This document shows positions 57,578 through 64,000 of a stretch of DNA of 64,000 nt, one piece after another. Position 1 is the stretch's first letter, and the number at the start of each line of letters is the position of its first letter. The DNA comes from JADJSS01 sp964490845. GTDB lineage: Bacteria > Bacteroidota > Bacteroidia > Chitinophagales > JADIYW01. The stretch is from assembly GCA_964490845.1 (NCBI GenBank), contig CAZBED010000007.1, positions 76,039-140,038 of the forward strand, given 5' to 3'. The notes below the pieces were generated by a model, which did not search any database, was not told where the DNA came from, and saw only the letters and a list, made by a program, of their open reading frames with translations. The position numbers and the translations under genes are program-made.

Positions 57578-57726
57578 ACTTTTTGATTCCAAAAAGTAAC
57601 AAAAAGAATTAGCGAAATGCAAGGCAATTTGATACCGATTGTTATCGTTATCAACAGCTGATAAAATCAACCCAAATGCTGATAGCCTCCGCTTCGTTGA
57701 TTTTACAGCTATTGCTGTGCATTTCG
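57578..57726. repeat. Highly structured non-coding element before the recombinase gene
   Basis: The 579 bp between the NUDIX gene and the recombinase gene contain no gene I can support. Inside it are: a hairpin (57578-57584 with 57591-57597); a closing stem (57613-57621 with 57718-57726, extended by 57624-57628 with 57711-57715); a side hairpin (57631-57639 with 57644-57652, one mismatch); and a 15-bp stem with one bulge (57656-57671 with 57696-57710). The stems nest into a three-way junction. It could be a mobile-element end, an intergenic repeat or a structured RNA. I see nothing in 57383-57577 and 57727-57961. Confidence 0.65.
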
Positions 57727-57961
57727 TAAACCTTACTCTTCTGCGTTTGGAAACTTTACCATTCAATTGTAGTTAAAATATAAACTATAAGCATAAAAAT
57801 CTATATTTTTTAGATTAGCCGACTCCTAAAGTTAACTATGAACTATACACAGATACCTCTCCAAAAGCTTGATATAGATTATTTCTTCTACAACAGCATA
57901 AATTTTTAAAATTTTATGGAATTTCATGAATTTTTGTCTCTCAATAGTATAACCGGATAAA

Positions 57962-58996
57962 ATGGAATGGAAAGCGCGTATCGTAAAGTATAAGCACGAA
58001 AGCAGGATTGCCGTTTATTTCGAGAAACGGAAAGATTGGATTGAACGCATCAAAAAACTGGAAGATGCCCGATGGAGTTACCGCCTGGGAGCCTGGCATC
58101 TGCCGAATACGGAAGAAAACCGAGTGCGGTTTAAACTGGAAAATACAGTTCTGGCAGCAGACAAAGCCGCAAAATCCGAACGATTCAGTAGGTGGCTTAA
58201 ATCCAAACGCTACAGCGACAATACGATAAAAACGTACACGGATGCCTTAAAATCATTTTTACTTTTTTACAATACCAAACCTGTGGAAGAAATTACGAAT
58301 GAAGACCTTATCACATACAATAACGATTTCATTTTAAAGAACAATCTATCCGCATCGTACCAGAACCAGATAGTGAATGCGGTGAAACTGTTTTTCAGGA
58401 CAGTAGAAAACAAAGTGATGAAGGAAGAATTGATACACCGACCGAAACGAGAGAAAGTATTGCCAAATGTATTGAGCAAGGAAGAAGTGAAAGAAATATT
58501 AAACGTCTTGGGTAATATCAAGCATCGAACCATGCTTTCATTGATTTATAGTTGCGGGTTACGGCGCAGTGAATTACTGAAATTAAAACCTGCTGATATA
58601 GACTCTAAAAGAAACATAATTATTATAAGGGCAGCTAAAGGCAAAAAGGACAGAATAGTACCATTGTCTGAAAAGATTTTATCTATGCTTAGAGCATATT
58701 ATAAAAGCTATAAACCCATAATTTGGTTATTTGAGGGACAAAACAAGGGCGAACCTTATTCTGAATATAGCTTACAAAGTGTATTAAAAGATGCTGTAGA
58801 AAAGAGTAATATCAAGAAACCAGTATCATTGCATTGGTTACGTCATAGTTATGCAACGCATTTAATGGAGTCAGGAACAGATTTACGATATATTCAAGAG
58901 TTATTGGGTCACAAAAGCAGTAAAACAACAGAGATTTACACTCATGTAAGTACAAAAAGCTTACAAAATATAAAATCGCCATTTGATGATTTATAA
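57962..58996 (+). CDS. Tyrosine recombinase, Xer-like, next to the cassette array
   Basis: 344 residues. An N-terminal segment of about 65 residues (W-S-Y-R-L-G-A-W-H-L-P-N-T-E-E-N) precedes a SAM-like core-binding domain (about 75-155) and a catalytic domain with the full set R201, K226, H291, R294, H317 and Y326. Between R201 and H291 there is no extra helix of the kind found in IntI integrases, so the protein looks XerC/D-like, although it ends K-S-P-F-D-D-L, similar to IntI tails. It reads in the same direction as the cassettes that begin 100 bp downstream and is the candidate enzyme for their movement. Its second half is more AT-rich than the first. Confidence 0.92.
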   Translation: MEWKARIVKYKHESRIAVYFEKRKDWIERIKKLEDARWSYRLGAWHLPNTEENRVRFKLENTVLAADKAAKSERFSRWLKSKRYSDNTIKTYTDALKSFLLFYNTKPVEEITNEDLITYNNDFILKNNLSASYQNQIVNAVKLFFRTVENKVMKEELIHRPKREKVLPNVLSKEEVKEILNVLGNIKHRTMLSLIYSCGLRRSELLKLKPADIDSKRNIIIIRAAKGKKDRIVPLSEKILSMLRAYYKSYKPIIWLFEGQNKGEPYSEYSLQSVLKDAVEKSNIKKPVSLHWLRHSYATHLMESGTDLRYIQELLGHKSSKTTEIYTHVSTKSLQNIKSPFDDL

Positions 58997-59024
58997 ATAA
59001 GTTTAATTATATTTGAAATAAATA

Positions 59025-59104
59025 GTGGCATGAAATTCCACACATATCCACCTAAATCGGATGTATATGTGTGATTCTATCACACATATAAACAAGTTAT
59101 GTGC
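59025..59104 (+). other. Putative attI-like recombination site at the head of the cassette array
   Basis: This lies between the recombinase stop and the first cassette gene. It contains a perfect 11-bp hairpin (59064-59074 with 59080-59090) made of the same CACACATAT unit that also occurs at 59039-59047. It is followed by the first cassette boundary box GTTATGTGC (59096-59104). It has no ...AAC box and no 130-bp palindrome, so it is not an attC. By analogy with integrons it would be the primary insertion site. This is inference from position and structure. Confidence 0.5.
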
Positions 59105-59120
59105 AAGGCTTGCTAACTCA

Positions 59121-59927
59121 ATGAAAATAAACATCTACATATTAATTTTCTCAATTCTAATAAACTTTTCAAAGTGTTATTCAACTAATCAGTTAAGCGA
59201 TTTATTAATTTACAATAATGATACTCTTGAATTATTATCTGACCCACTTGAAATACTTTATCCTCCAGATACTACTTTTCAATTAATAAAGAAGCTATAC
59301 GGTTATCATCATGTATGTTGGAACTCTCAGTGTTGGAAAGGGTATATTGGCGAATGGAAAATAATAAATAACAAACTTTGCTTAACTAAATTATATAATT
59401 GCTGTAAAGGAAATCTACCAAATTTGAAGGAATTATTTCCTAATAACTATATAAATAACTACGTGCATGCTGATTGGGTATCAGAAAGTATATATTCACC
59501 CCAAGGGAAACAAATATCACAAAATCCAATTCTATATGAAACAGAGTTAGAATTAAACTTTAAGAATGGAATCTTACTTAGTACAAATATATGTGACAAT
59601 ACTAAAACCAGAAAAACAAAATATCAAAACCAAGATACAGTTCATAACTATATCTATTCAAAAATTGATTGGCAACTTATACCACAAATGAATTCAAAAG
59701 ATTTTATCATATGGGGTGAATTTTACACAAATAAGGATGGTAAAATTGATAGTATACACATTCAAGACAACATAAAACAGGATACAATATTTGTGTTAGA
59801 ATATAAAAAAGCTCTCAGTACCATTCCAGATTTTGGAGTAACATATCTTCATGGTAAACCACAAACAGGATTCTGGGAAATATTTTTTATCTACAATGAA
59901 GAAAAGAGGAAAAAATATGCTAAATAA
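59121..59927 (+). CDS. Cassette 1 gene: exported protein of unknown function
   Basis: 268 residues from the ATG at 59121, chosen because it starts a signal peptide (M-K-I-N-I-Y-I-L-I-F-S-I-L-I-N-F). An ATG at 59061 would place codons across the hairpin and the cassette boundary. The mature part has several cysteines (C-W-N-S-Q-C-W, N-C-C-K-G, I-C-D-N) that may form disulfides. No family is recognised. The gene is very AT-rich compared with the core genes, which suggests transfer. The boundary box GTTATGTGC lies 17 bp before it and its attC begins 9 bp after its stop. Confidence 0.75.
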   Translation: MKINIYILIFSILINFSKCYSTNQLSDLLIYNNDTLELLSDPLEILYPPDTTFQLIKKLYGYHHVCWNSQCWKGYIGEWKIINNKLCLTKLYNCCKGNLPNLKELFPNNYINNYVHADWVSESIYSPQGKQISQNPILYETELELNFKNGILLSTNICDNTKTRKTKYQNQDTVHNYIYSKIDWQLIPQMNSKDFIIWGEFYTNKDGKIDSIHIQDNIKQDTIFVLEYKKALSTIPDFGVTYLHGKPQTGFWEIFFIYNEEKRKKYAK

Positions 59928-59935
59928 CTCGCCCA

Positions 59936-60069
59936 GCACATAACAGCGGGCAAAAGCGCAACGGCTGCTAAATCCTAAGTTCAACTTCCAGGTTTTAAAA
60001 TCTTTTCTCTAAATTTAAACTGTTGTCCTTCGAGCTCGCCGCTGACGCCTGCCCGCGGACGTTGGCAGC
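59936..60069 (+). repeat. attC-like site of cassette 1
   Basis: 134 bp. It opens with the box GCACATAAC (59936-59944), the exact reverse complement of the box that begins this cassette (GTTATGTGC at 59096). It then has the arm AGCGGGCA (59945-59952), which pairs with TGCCCGC (60050-60056), and closes with GTTGGCAGC (60061-60069), which already belongs to cassette 2. The arms are imperfect, with an AT-rich centre of about 70 bp. These are the features of integron attC recombination sites. Confidence 0.8.
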
Positions 60070-60222
60070 AAGCAACTCTGACAATGCAAAAAAGAAATAC
60101 ACTTTAATTTTTCTATGATCAAAACAAACTAAAGTGATAAATTTAAATCGTAATTATCAACCCTGACGTACCTGACCTTTTAGTTACATTACAATAAAAG
60201 CAGACACAAAAAACTGAGTTAT

Positions 60223-60699
60223 ATGTATAAATTTTTGACTTATGTTTTCACAGTACTAGGTATTTTGATACTTGGACTAACATTTACTTTTAAATCCGAA
60301 CTTTTCTCGAACTACTCTTTTCTGACTAGCTCAGGAAATCTAATTATTGAGCTAACACCTAAAACATTTAGAATAATTTTATTCCTTTATTTTCTAATGA
60401 TTGCAGCTATTTCATTCAGACACCATAAGATGAGAACTGTTATAAGCAGATTTGAAATGGTGATTTCCATTTTACTTTTGGCATTTCCAATCTATTTTTA
60501 TACCATATCTATACATAATGCAATGACAGCTGGTAGTATCTGGAGTACAATTTTCCCAATTTACAATTACCCTCAAGCATATGTAGACATCATAAACCAT
60601 TATTTTAGGGTTATAAATATTTTGTTTTGTTTCAATATTATTTTTCTGGTTTACTATATAATTAAATCAAGACAAATAAGTATAACAAAGACAAAGTGA
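60223..60699 (+). CDS. Cassette 2 gene: four-helix membrane protein
   Basis: 158 residues with four hydrophobic segments (about 5-24, 48-66, 78-96, 128-148) and a short basic C terminus. It has no known motif. AT-rich, like the other cassette genes. It starts about 150 bp after the cassette boundary, a longer leader than in cassette 1, with no clear promoter. Function unknown; cassette-borne small membrane proteins are common and usually unassigned. Confidence 0.72.
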   Translation: MYKFLTYVFTVLGILILGLTFTFKSELFSNYSFLTSSGNLIIELTPKTFRIILFLYFLMIAAISFRHHKMRTVISRFEMVISILLLAFPIYFYTISIHNAMTAGSIWSTIFPIYNYPQAYVDIINHYFRVINILFCFNIIFLVYYIIKSRQISITKTK

Positions 60700-60774
60700 G
60701 GCTAATGACAAATTCTCACTTTACAGGAGATTGATTACATGATGATATTTAAAAATCATCATTTTCTTTTGCCA

Positions 60775-60908
60775 GCTGCCAACAGCGGTTTTGCGTTATG
60801 CGGGCTGTTTGCTTCATTGGAAATTTTGAGTTACTTTTAAATTGTACTAAATATCAAATTTATTCACCCAAATCCCGCACACCGCAACAGCCGCAACACG
60901 TTATGCCC
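60775..60908 (+). repeat. attC-like site of cassette 2
   Basis: 134 bp. It opens with GCTGCCAAC (60775-60783), the exact reverse complement of this cassette's opening box GTTGGCAGC (60061-60069). The inner arm GCGGTTTTGCG pairs with CGCAACAGCCGC (60883-60894), and a second arm TGCGGG pairs with CCCGCA (60874-60879). The site closes with GTTATGCCC (60900-60908), which opens cassette 3. Confidence 0.82.
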
Positions 60909-60940
60909 AATTTTAGTAATGCATTCAAACCAACAAATAC

Positions 60941-61582
60941 TTGACAAAAGAAATTTACATATTAAGTGGACTTGGAGCAGATGAAAGAGTATTTCAAAAG
61001 CTTGACTTTTCTGGATTCTCGATAACCTTTATAAAATGGATTATACCGCAAGAACAAGAAACAATTGAAAATTATGCAAAACAACTCATTGATCAAATCA
61101 CAACAACAAGACCTATTCTAATCGGACTTTCATTTGGTGGAATTATGGCGGTTGAAATAGCCAAACAAGTTGAAACTGAAAAAGTAATATTAATTGCTTC
61201 TGCCAAAACAAAAAAGGAAATTCCATTTTACTATCGTATCGCTGGATTCCTTAGACTTCACAAAATAATGCCGACCCGTCTTCTAAAAAGTTCAAACTTT
61301 ATTACAAACTGGTTTTTCGGGACAACATCAACGTTTGAGAAACAGCTTTTAAAACAAATTCTAATTGACACTGACCCATCTTTTTTGAAGTGGGCTATTG
61401 ACAAAATTGCAAGGTGGACAAACCAAACGCAGACCAAAAATATTTTTCATATATACGGCACAAGCGACAGAATTTTACCTTTCAAATTTGTAAAATGCAA
61501 CTATACAATTAAAAATGGAGGTCACTTAATGACCCTAAATAAAGTGGACGAACTAAACATCATATTACGACAACAACTATGA
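60941..61582 (+). CDS. Cassette 3 gene: alpha/beta hydrolase
   Basis: 213 residues from a TTG start; no in-frame ATG lies before it and an in-frame stop occurs at 60917-60919. It has the strand I-Y-I-L-S-G-L-G-A-D-E-R-V-F, the nucleophile elbow G-L-S-F-G-G (S64), an Asp in Y-G-T-S-D-R and a His in G-G-H-L-M, so the triad is intact. It belongs to the same short type as the chromosomal gene at 6742-7419. The substrate is unknown. AT-rich. It occupies nearly the whole cassette, beginning 33 bp after the boundary. Confidence 0.82.
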   Translation: MTKEIYILSGLGADERVFQKLDFSGFSITFIKWIIPQEQETIENYAKQLIDQITTTRPILIGLSFGGIMAVEIAKQVETEKVILIASAKTKKEIPFYYRIAGFLRLHKIMPTRLLKSSNFITNWFFGTTSTFEKQLLKQILIDTDPSFLKWAIDKIARWTNQTQTKNIFHIYGTSDRILPFKFVKCNYTIKNGGHLMTLNKVDELNIILRQQL

Positions 61583-61596
61583 AGAAAGAAAAAACT

Positions 61597-61732
61597 GGGC
61601 ATAACACGGGTTTTGCACCAGGCGGGCGGACGCGCTTTGAATCAATAAAAGTTGTAAATTAGAATATCCGGCTCTGGGTCAGCGCAAAGGTTCAGTCCTC
61701 GCCTGCTTGCAAATCCCGGGACCGTTACCGGC
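61597..61732 (+). repeat. attC-like site of cassette 3
   Basis: 136 bp. It opens with GGGCATAAC (61597-61605), the exact reverse complement of the cassette's opening box GTTATGCCC (60900). The match runs further: 14 of 15 bases complement the cassette start. The arm GGGTTTTGCA pairs with TTGCAAATCCC (61707-61717), and AGGCG pairs with CGCCT (61700-61704). It closes with GTTACCGGC (61724-61732), the opening box of cassette 4. Confidence 0.82.
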
Positions 61733-61785
61733 AAGGCTAAAAAAACCGAACCGACAGAAAAAACCGTTGACAACTTCGGGACAAT

Positions 61786-61820
61786 TTTGACCGACTTAAC
61801 ACATTAAAAAAGTAACTTTG
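61786..61820 (+). promoter_or_regulatory. Promoter of the restriction-modification cassette
   Basis: TTTG at 61786-61789 and a perfect TAnnTTTG box, TAACTTTG, at 61813-61820, with a spacer of 23 bp (slightly long). The methyltransferase ATG follows 23 bp later. An own promoter inside the cassette would free the module from expression by the array. Confidence 0.5.
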
Positions 61821-61843
61821 CTAAATAACTTAGGACAAAGAAA

Positions 61844-62809
61844 ATGAGAGTAAAAGAGCCATTATTTGACTACATAAGCCCAGACACCGACTATGCTATA
61901 AAAAACGGTGACTGCTTGACCGTCCTCAAGAAAATTGAAGACGGCAAATTTGACCTCATTTTGACTTCACCACCTTACAATGTGGGGAAATCTTATGAGA
62001 CAAAAACGAGCATTGAAAAATACCTTGAAACACAGGAAGAAATAATATCTGAACTGGTAAGAACACTTTCTGTCAAAGGAAATCTTTGTTGGCAAGTTGG
62101 CAATTACGTTGACAAAGGTGAAATTTTTCCACTTGACATTTTCTATTATCAGATTTTCAAAAAGCACGGACTGAAACTTCGTAACCGTATTGTTTGGCAT
62201 TTCGGACACGGACTTCACGCCAGCAACCGCTTTAGCGGACGTTATGAAACTTTACTTTGGTTTAGCAAGACAGACGACTATATTTTTAATCTGGACAATG
62301 TAAGAGTTCCTTCAAAGTATCCTGGCAAAAGACATTTCAAAGGCCCTAAAAAAGGACAACCATCTGGAAATCCACTTGGCAAAAATCCAAGTGACATTTG
62401 GGAAATAATCGAACAAGACTGGGACAAAGCCATGTGGGATATTCCGAATGTAAAATCAAATCATCCTGAAAAAACAGAACATCCTTGCCAGTTTCCTATT
62501 GAATTAGTCGAACGTTGCGTTTTGGCATTGACAGATGAAGGAAGTTGGGTTCTTGACCCATTTGCTGGTGTTGGCTCAACAGTAATTGGTGCAATCAAAA
62601 ACAACCGCAACGGAATGGGAATTGAAAAAGAAAAAGAGTATTGCAAAATCGCCAACAAAAGAATTGATGACCTTAAAGAAGGAAAATTAAAAATAAGACC
62701 AATTAATAAACCAATCCACAAGCCGACAGGAAAAGATAAGGTTGCTCAAATACCAAAAGAATGGGCAGAACTTGCATTTGTAAACGGTAACGGAACAAAC
62801 GGACACTAA
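61844..62809 (+). CDS. Type II DNA methyltransferase, SPPY type (probable N4-cytosine)
   Basis: 321 residues in cassette 4. The catalytic motif T-S-P-P-Y-N is at residues 41-46 and the SAM motif D-P-F-A-G-V-G-S-T at about 238-246, so the order is motif IV first, the beta class. SPPY is the form found in N4-cytosine methyltransferases such as M.BglII and M.PvuII. The C-terminal tail (K-P-I-H-K-P-T-G-K-D) is variable. Its stop overlaps the endonuclease start by one base (TAATG), so the two are translationally coupled. It protects the host DNA from the paired nuclease. Confidence 0.92.
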   Translation: MRVKEPLFDYISPDTDYAIKNGDCLTVLKKIEDGKFDLILTSPPYNVGKSYETKTSIEKYLETQEEIISELVRTLSVKGNLCWQVGNYVDKGEIFPLDIFYYQIFKKHGLKLRNRIVWHFGHGLHASNRFSGRYETLLWFSKTDDYIFNLDNVRVPSKYPGKRHFKGPKKGQPSGNPLGKNPSDIWEIIEQDWDKAMWDIPNVKSNHPEKTEHPCQFPIELVERCVLALTDEGSWVLDPFAGVGSTVIGAIKNNRNGMGIEKEKEYCKIANKRIDDLKEGKLKIRPINKPIHKPTGKDKVAQIPKEWAELAFVNGNGTNGH

Positions 62810-63423
62810 TGAAAATAGCACAAAAATATTCGCATTTGAACGGAGAAGAATATCTTATCGTTCATCACAAAAAACTCTACAAAGAAATAATTGATGTAAT
62901 TGAAAGTATTGATGCATCAAAATTTTTGACAAAAGAAAGTAAGGAGAAAACAATGACAGGTAAAATGCTTTACAGTCCAATTGAACTCAACAAAACTTTC
63001 AATGAAAAATTCAATAAACTTGGTTGGCACGAGACACGTTATCAATACTATGTAACGACTGAACAAAAGTTATTACCTGAACTTATTACATTGCCTTACG
63101 ACAAGCAAAAGGACTTTTTAGTATCAAAGGGAATAAAGGAACCTATTTCCTCTTACAAGCAGACAGATTTTGTTAAAGACCAAATAGCAGTTGAAGTGCA
63201 GTTTGGCAAGTATGCCTTTGTTGCTTTTGATTTATTCGTTAAACATCTTCTTTTTTATTCAGGTGGTGTAATTAATCTTGGAATTGAAGTTTTACCAACG
63301 AAGAAAATGCAATCACAAATGAGTAGCGGAGTGGCTTATTATGAAGGCGAAGTTTATAATGTTCTAAGACACGGACGAAATAATCCACCTGTTCCACTTT
63401 TAATTTTAGGAATTGAGCCATAA
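62809..63423 (+). CDS. BglII/BstYI-like type II restriction endonuclease
   Basis: 204 residues. The catalytic triad arrangement of BglII is visible: D120, E129 and Q131, with E-V-Q-F-G-K-Y-A-F following, and a spacing D-x8-E-x-Q equal to BglII D84-E93-Q95. The C-terminal G-x-A-Y-Y-E-G-E-V-Y-N...P-P-V-P-L-L-I-L-G-I-E-P also resembles the family. BglII and BstYI cut sites with a GATC core (A/GATCT, R/GATCY); a similar site is likely but is not proven. It overlaps the methyltransferase by one base and the next gene by one base. Confidence 0.85.
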   Translation: MKIAQKYSHLNGEEYLIVHHKKLYKEIIDVIESIDASKFLTKESKEKTMTGKMLYSPIELNKTFNEKFNKLGWHETRYQYYVTTEQKLLPELITLPYDKQKDFLVSKGIKEPISSYKQTDFVKDQIAVEVQFGKYAFVAFDLFVKHLLFYSGGVINLGIEVLPTKKMQSQMSSGVAYYEGEVYNVLRHGRNNPPVPLLILGIEP

Positions 63424-63932
63424 TGTGTCCTATGGATATTACAAACTCAATTATTACAGCGTCTTCTACTCTTTTTGCAGTTGGAATAACTTTGTATTTC
63501 ACTAATAGACGAGAGAAGAATAAGTTTTTACAAGACCTCAAACTGAAAGAGTATATCGAATTAGAAACCTTTTATGTAAGTCTTCTTTCATCTATAGAAA
63601 TGGCAATCCGATACACTGAACGTGGTGAAAACTACAAGGACTTGTTTCGGGAAAAATCAATTAACTCTGCAAAAGCCAACTTGATTGCACCTGAAGTAAT
63701 AAACCAAAAACTAAATGACGTTAGCGAAGCTATGTTTATTTGGTCGTCTTATTACAGACAAAGCCTGCCATCTAAAATTGGTGACACAGGATTAGGAATG
63801 ATTTCAAATAAGGATATTGAATTTAAAGAGAAAGCCGACAAAGAATATCCAAAACTTCAAAAGGAAATTGGACTGTTGGTTAATCTGATAAAACAAGAAC
63901 TTAATAGACAAAAGGAAAGACTAAAAAAATAG
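63423..63932 (+). CDS. Third gene of the restriction cassette: single-helix membrane protein
   Basis: 169 residues starting at an ATG that overlaps the endonuclease stop by one base (TAATG). An N-terminal hydrophobic helix (about residues 8-26) is followed by a short basic turn (N-R-R-E-K-N-K) and a long helical, charged region with a basic end (N-R-Q-K-E-R-L-K-K). It resembles small membrane-anchored helical proteins that I cannot assign. Tight coupling to the nuclease suggests a linked role; alternatively it is an unrelated passenger. Confidence 0.75.
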   Translation: MCPMDITNSIITASSTLFAVGITLYFTNRREKNKFLQDLKLKEYIELETFYVSLLSSIEMAIRYTERGENYKDLFREKSINSAKANLIAPEVINQKLNDVSEAMFIWSSYYRQSLPSKIGDTGLGMISNKDIEFKEKADKEYPKLQKEIGLLVNLIKQELNRQKERLKK

Positions 63933-63946
63933 AAAACCAGCCGCCA

Positions 63947-64000
63947 ATCGAGTAGACGGCCTCACCGCATAAAGCGATGAGGTGCGCCTCTCACACCACC
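63947..64000 (-). mobile_element. Possible 3' end of a minus-strand group II intron
   Basis: Read on the minus strand, this ends ...GTCTACTCGAT (last base at 63947), as group II introns typically do (a Y-rich end with a candidate branch A seven bases from the end). Just before it is a 9-bp hairpin with a 5-base loop (63961-63969 with 63975-63983), like domain VI, and GGTGGTGTGAGAGG, which I recall from domain V ends. The upstream exon side reads GCCGCCA (63940-63946), eight bases after the last cassette stop, where an attC box should begin. The rest is outside the window. Confidence 0.5.

Noticed and set aside
57548..57766. Open frame of 72 codons on the minus strand in the gap before the recombinase
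   Set aside because: It lies across the nested palindromes, has no protein-like pattern and is explained by the structured element.
57838..57909. Open frame of 23 codons upstream of the recombinase
   Set aside because: Too short, with no regulatory peptide pattern and no terminator-antiterminator structure after it.
59936..61732. Repeated palindromes considered as a CRISPR array or as REP elements
   Set aside because: The three sites are 134-136 bp, differ in sequence, are separated by whole genes, and have boundary boxes paired per cassette. This fits attC sites and not CRISPR repeats or REP units.
1..64000. tRNA, rRNA and other known RNA genes
   Set aside because: I looked through the intergenic gaps for tRNA-like arms and rRNA segments and found none. 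The coding density leaves few gaps large enough.

Overview
This window looks like a chromosome segment of a member of the Bacteroidota. I infer this from the gene content (DUF4199 and DUF5777 proteins, an FtsE without FtsX beside it, a TonB-like gene next to folC, a LytTR regulator opposite a TPR hybrid kinase), from near-consensus TAnnTTTG promoter boxes, and from weak ribosome binding sites. The core part is moderately AT-rich, densely packed, and encodes ordinary metabolism. I see no rRNA, tRNA or CRISPR array, and I cannot name the species.

Layout: 1-9.8 kb holds a partial TPR membrane protein, a lipoprotein, a DASS-type transporter, the two-step agmatine-to-putrescine pair (aguB, aguA), an alpha/beta hydrolase, a fatty-acid desaturase and an MFS carrier. 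9.9-19.2 kb holds an OmpA-family protein, a metallo-beta-lactamase-fold enzyme, a 2Fe-2S ferredoxin, a D-aminoacylase-like amidohydrolase, a TPR lipoprotein-like exported protein and gyrA. 19.3-26.0 kb is one minus-strand run of eight exported or membrane redox genes (mono-heme cytochromes, NrfD-like quinol subunit, four-cluster FeS protein, DUF5777 barrel, EB_dh heme lipoprotein) with no molybdopterin catalytic subunit. 28.0-37.8 kb is a three-gene exported locus: an outer-membrane barrel, a 1977-residue multidomain protein with a cysteine-rich tail, and a fibronectin-III protein. 38.9-42.0 kb is a divergent LytTR regulator and TPR hybrid histidine kinase. 42.0-57.4 kb is mostly housekeeping (hemE, ftsE, folC, TonB-like protein, P450, mtgA, holA, glmM, NUDIX).

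The most interesting part is 57.6-64.0 kb. A tyrosine recombinase is followed by an array of AT-rich genes separated by three imperfect palindromes of about 134 bp. Each palindrome starts with a ...AAC box and ends with a GTT... box. In every complete unit the ...AAC box that closes the unit is the exact 9-base reverse complement of the GTT... box that opens the same unit (GTTATGTGC/GCACATAAC, GTTGGCAGC/GCTGCCAAC, GTTATGCCC/GGGCATAAC). That is the hallmark of integron gene cassettes with attC sites. The recombinase, however, appears to lack the extra segment of canonical IntI integrases and looks Xer-like. The cassettes carry a secreted protein, a four-helix membrane protein, an alpha/beta hydrolase, and a three-gene unit made of a BglII-like restriction endonuclease, its SPPY (probable N4-cytosine) methyltransferase and a small membrane protein. 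The last cassette seems to be interrupted, where its attC should start, by the 3' end of a minus-strand group II intron that runs out of the window.

In this reading the core genes serve central metabolism, the envelope and respiration, while the last 6 kb is a mobile-cassette platform that has collected a defence module.
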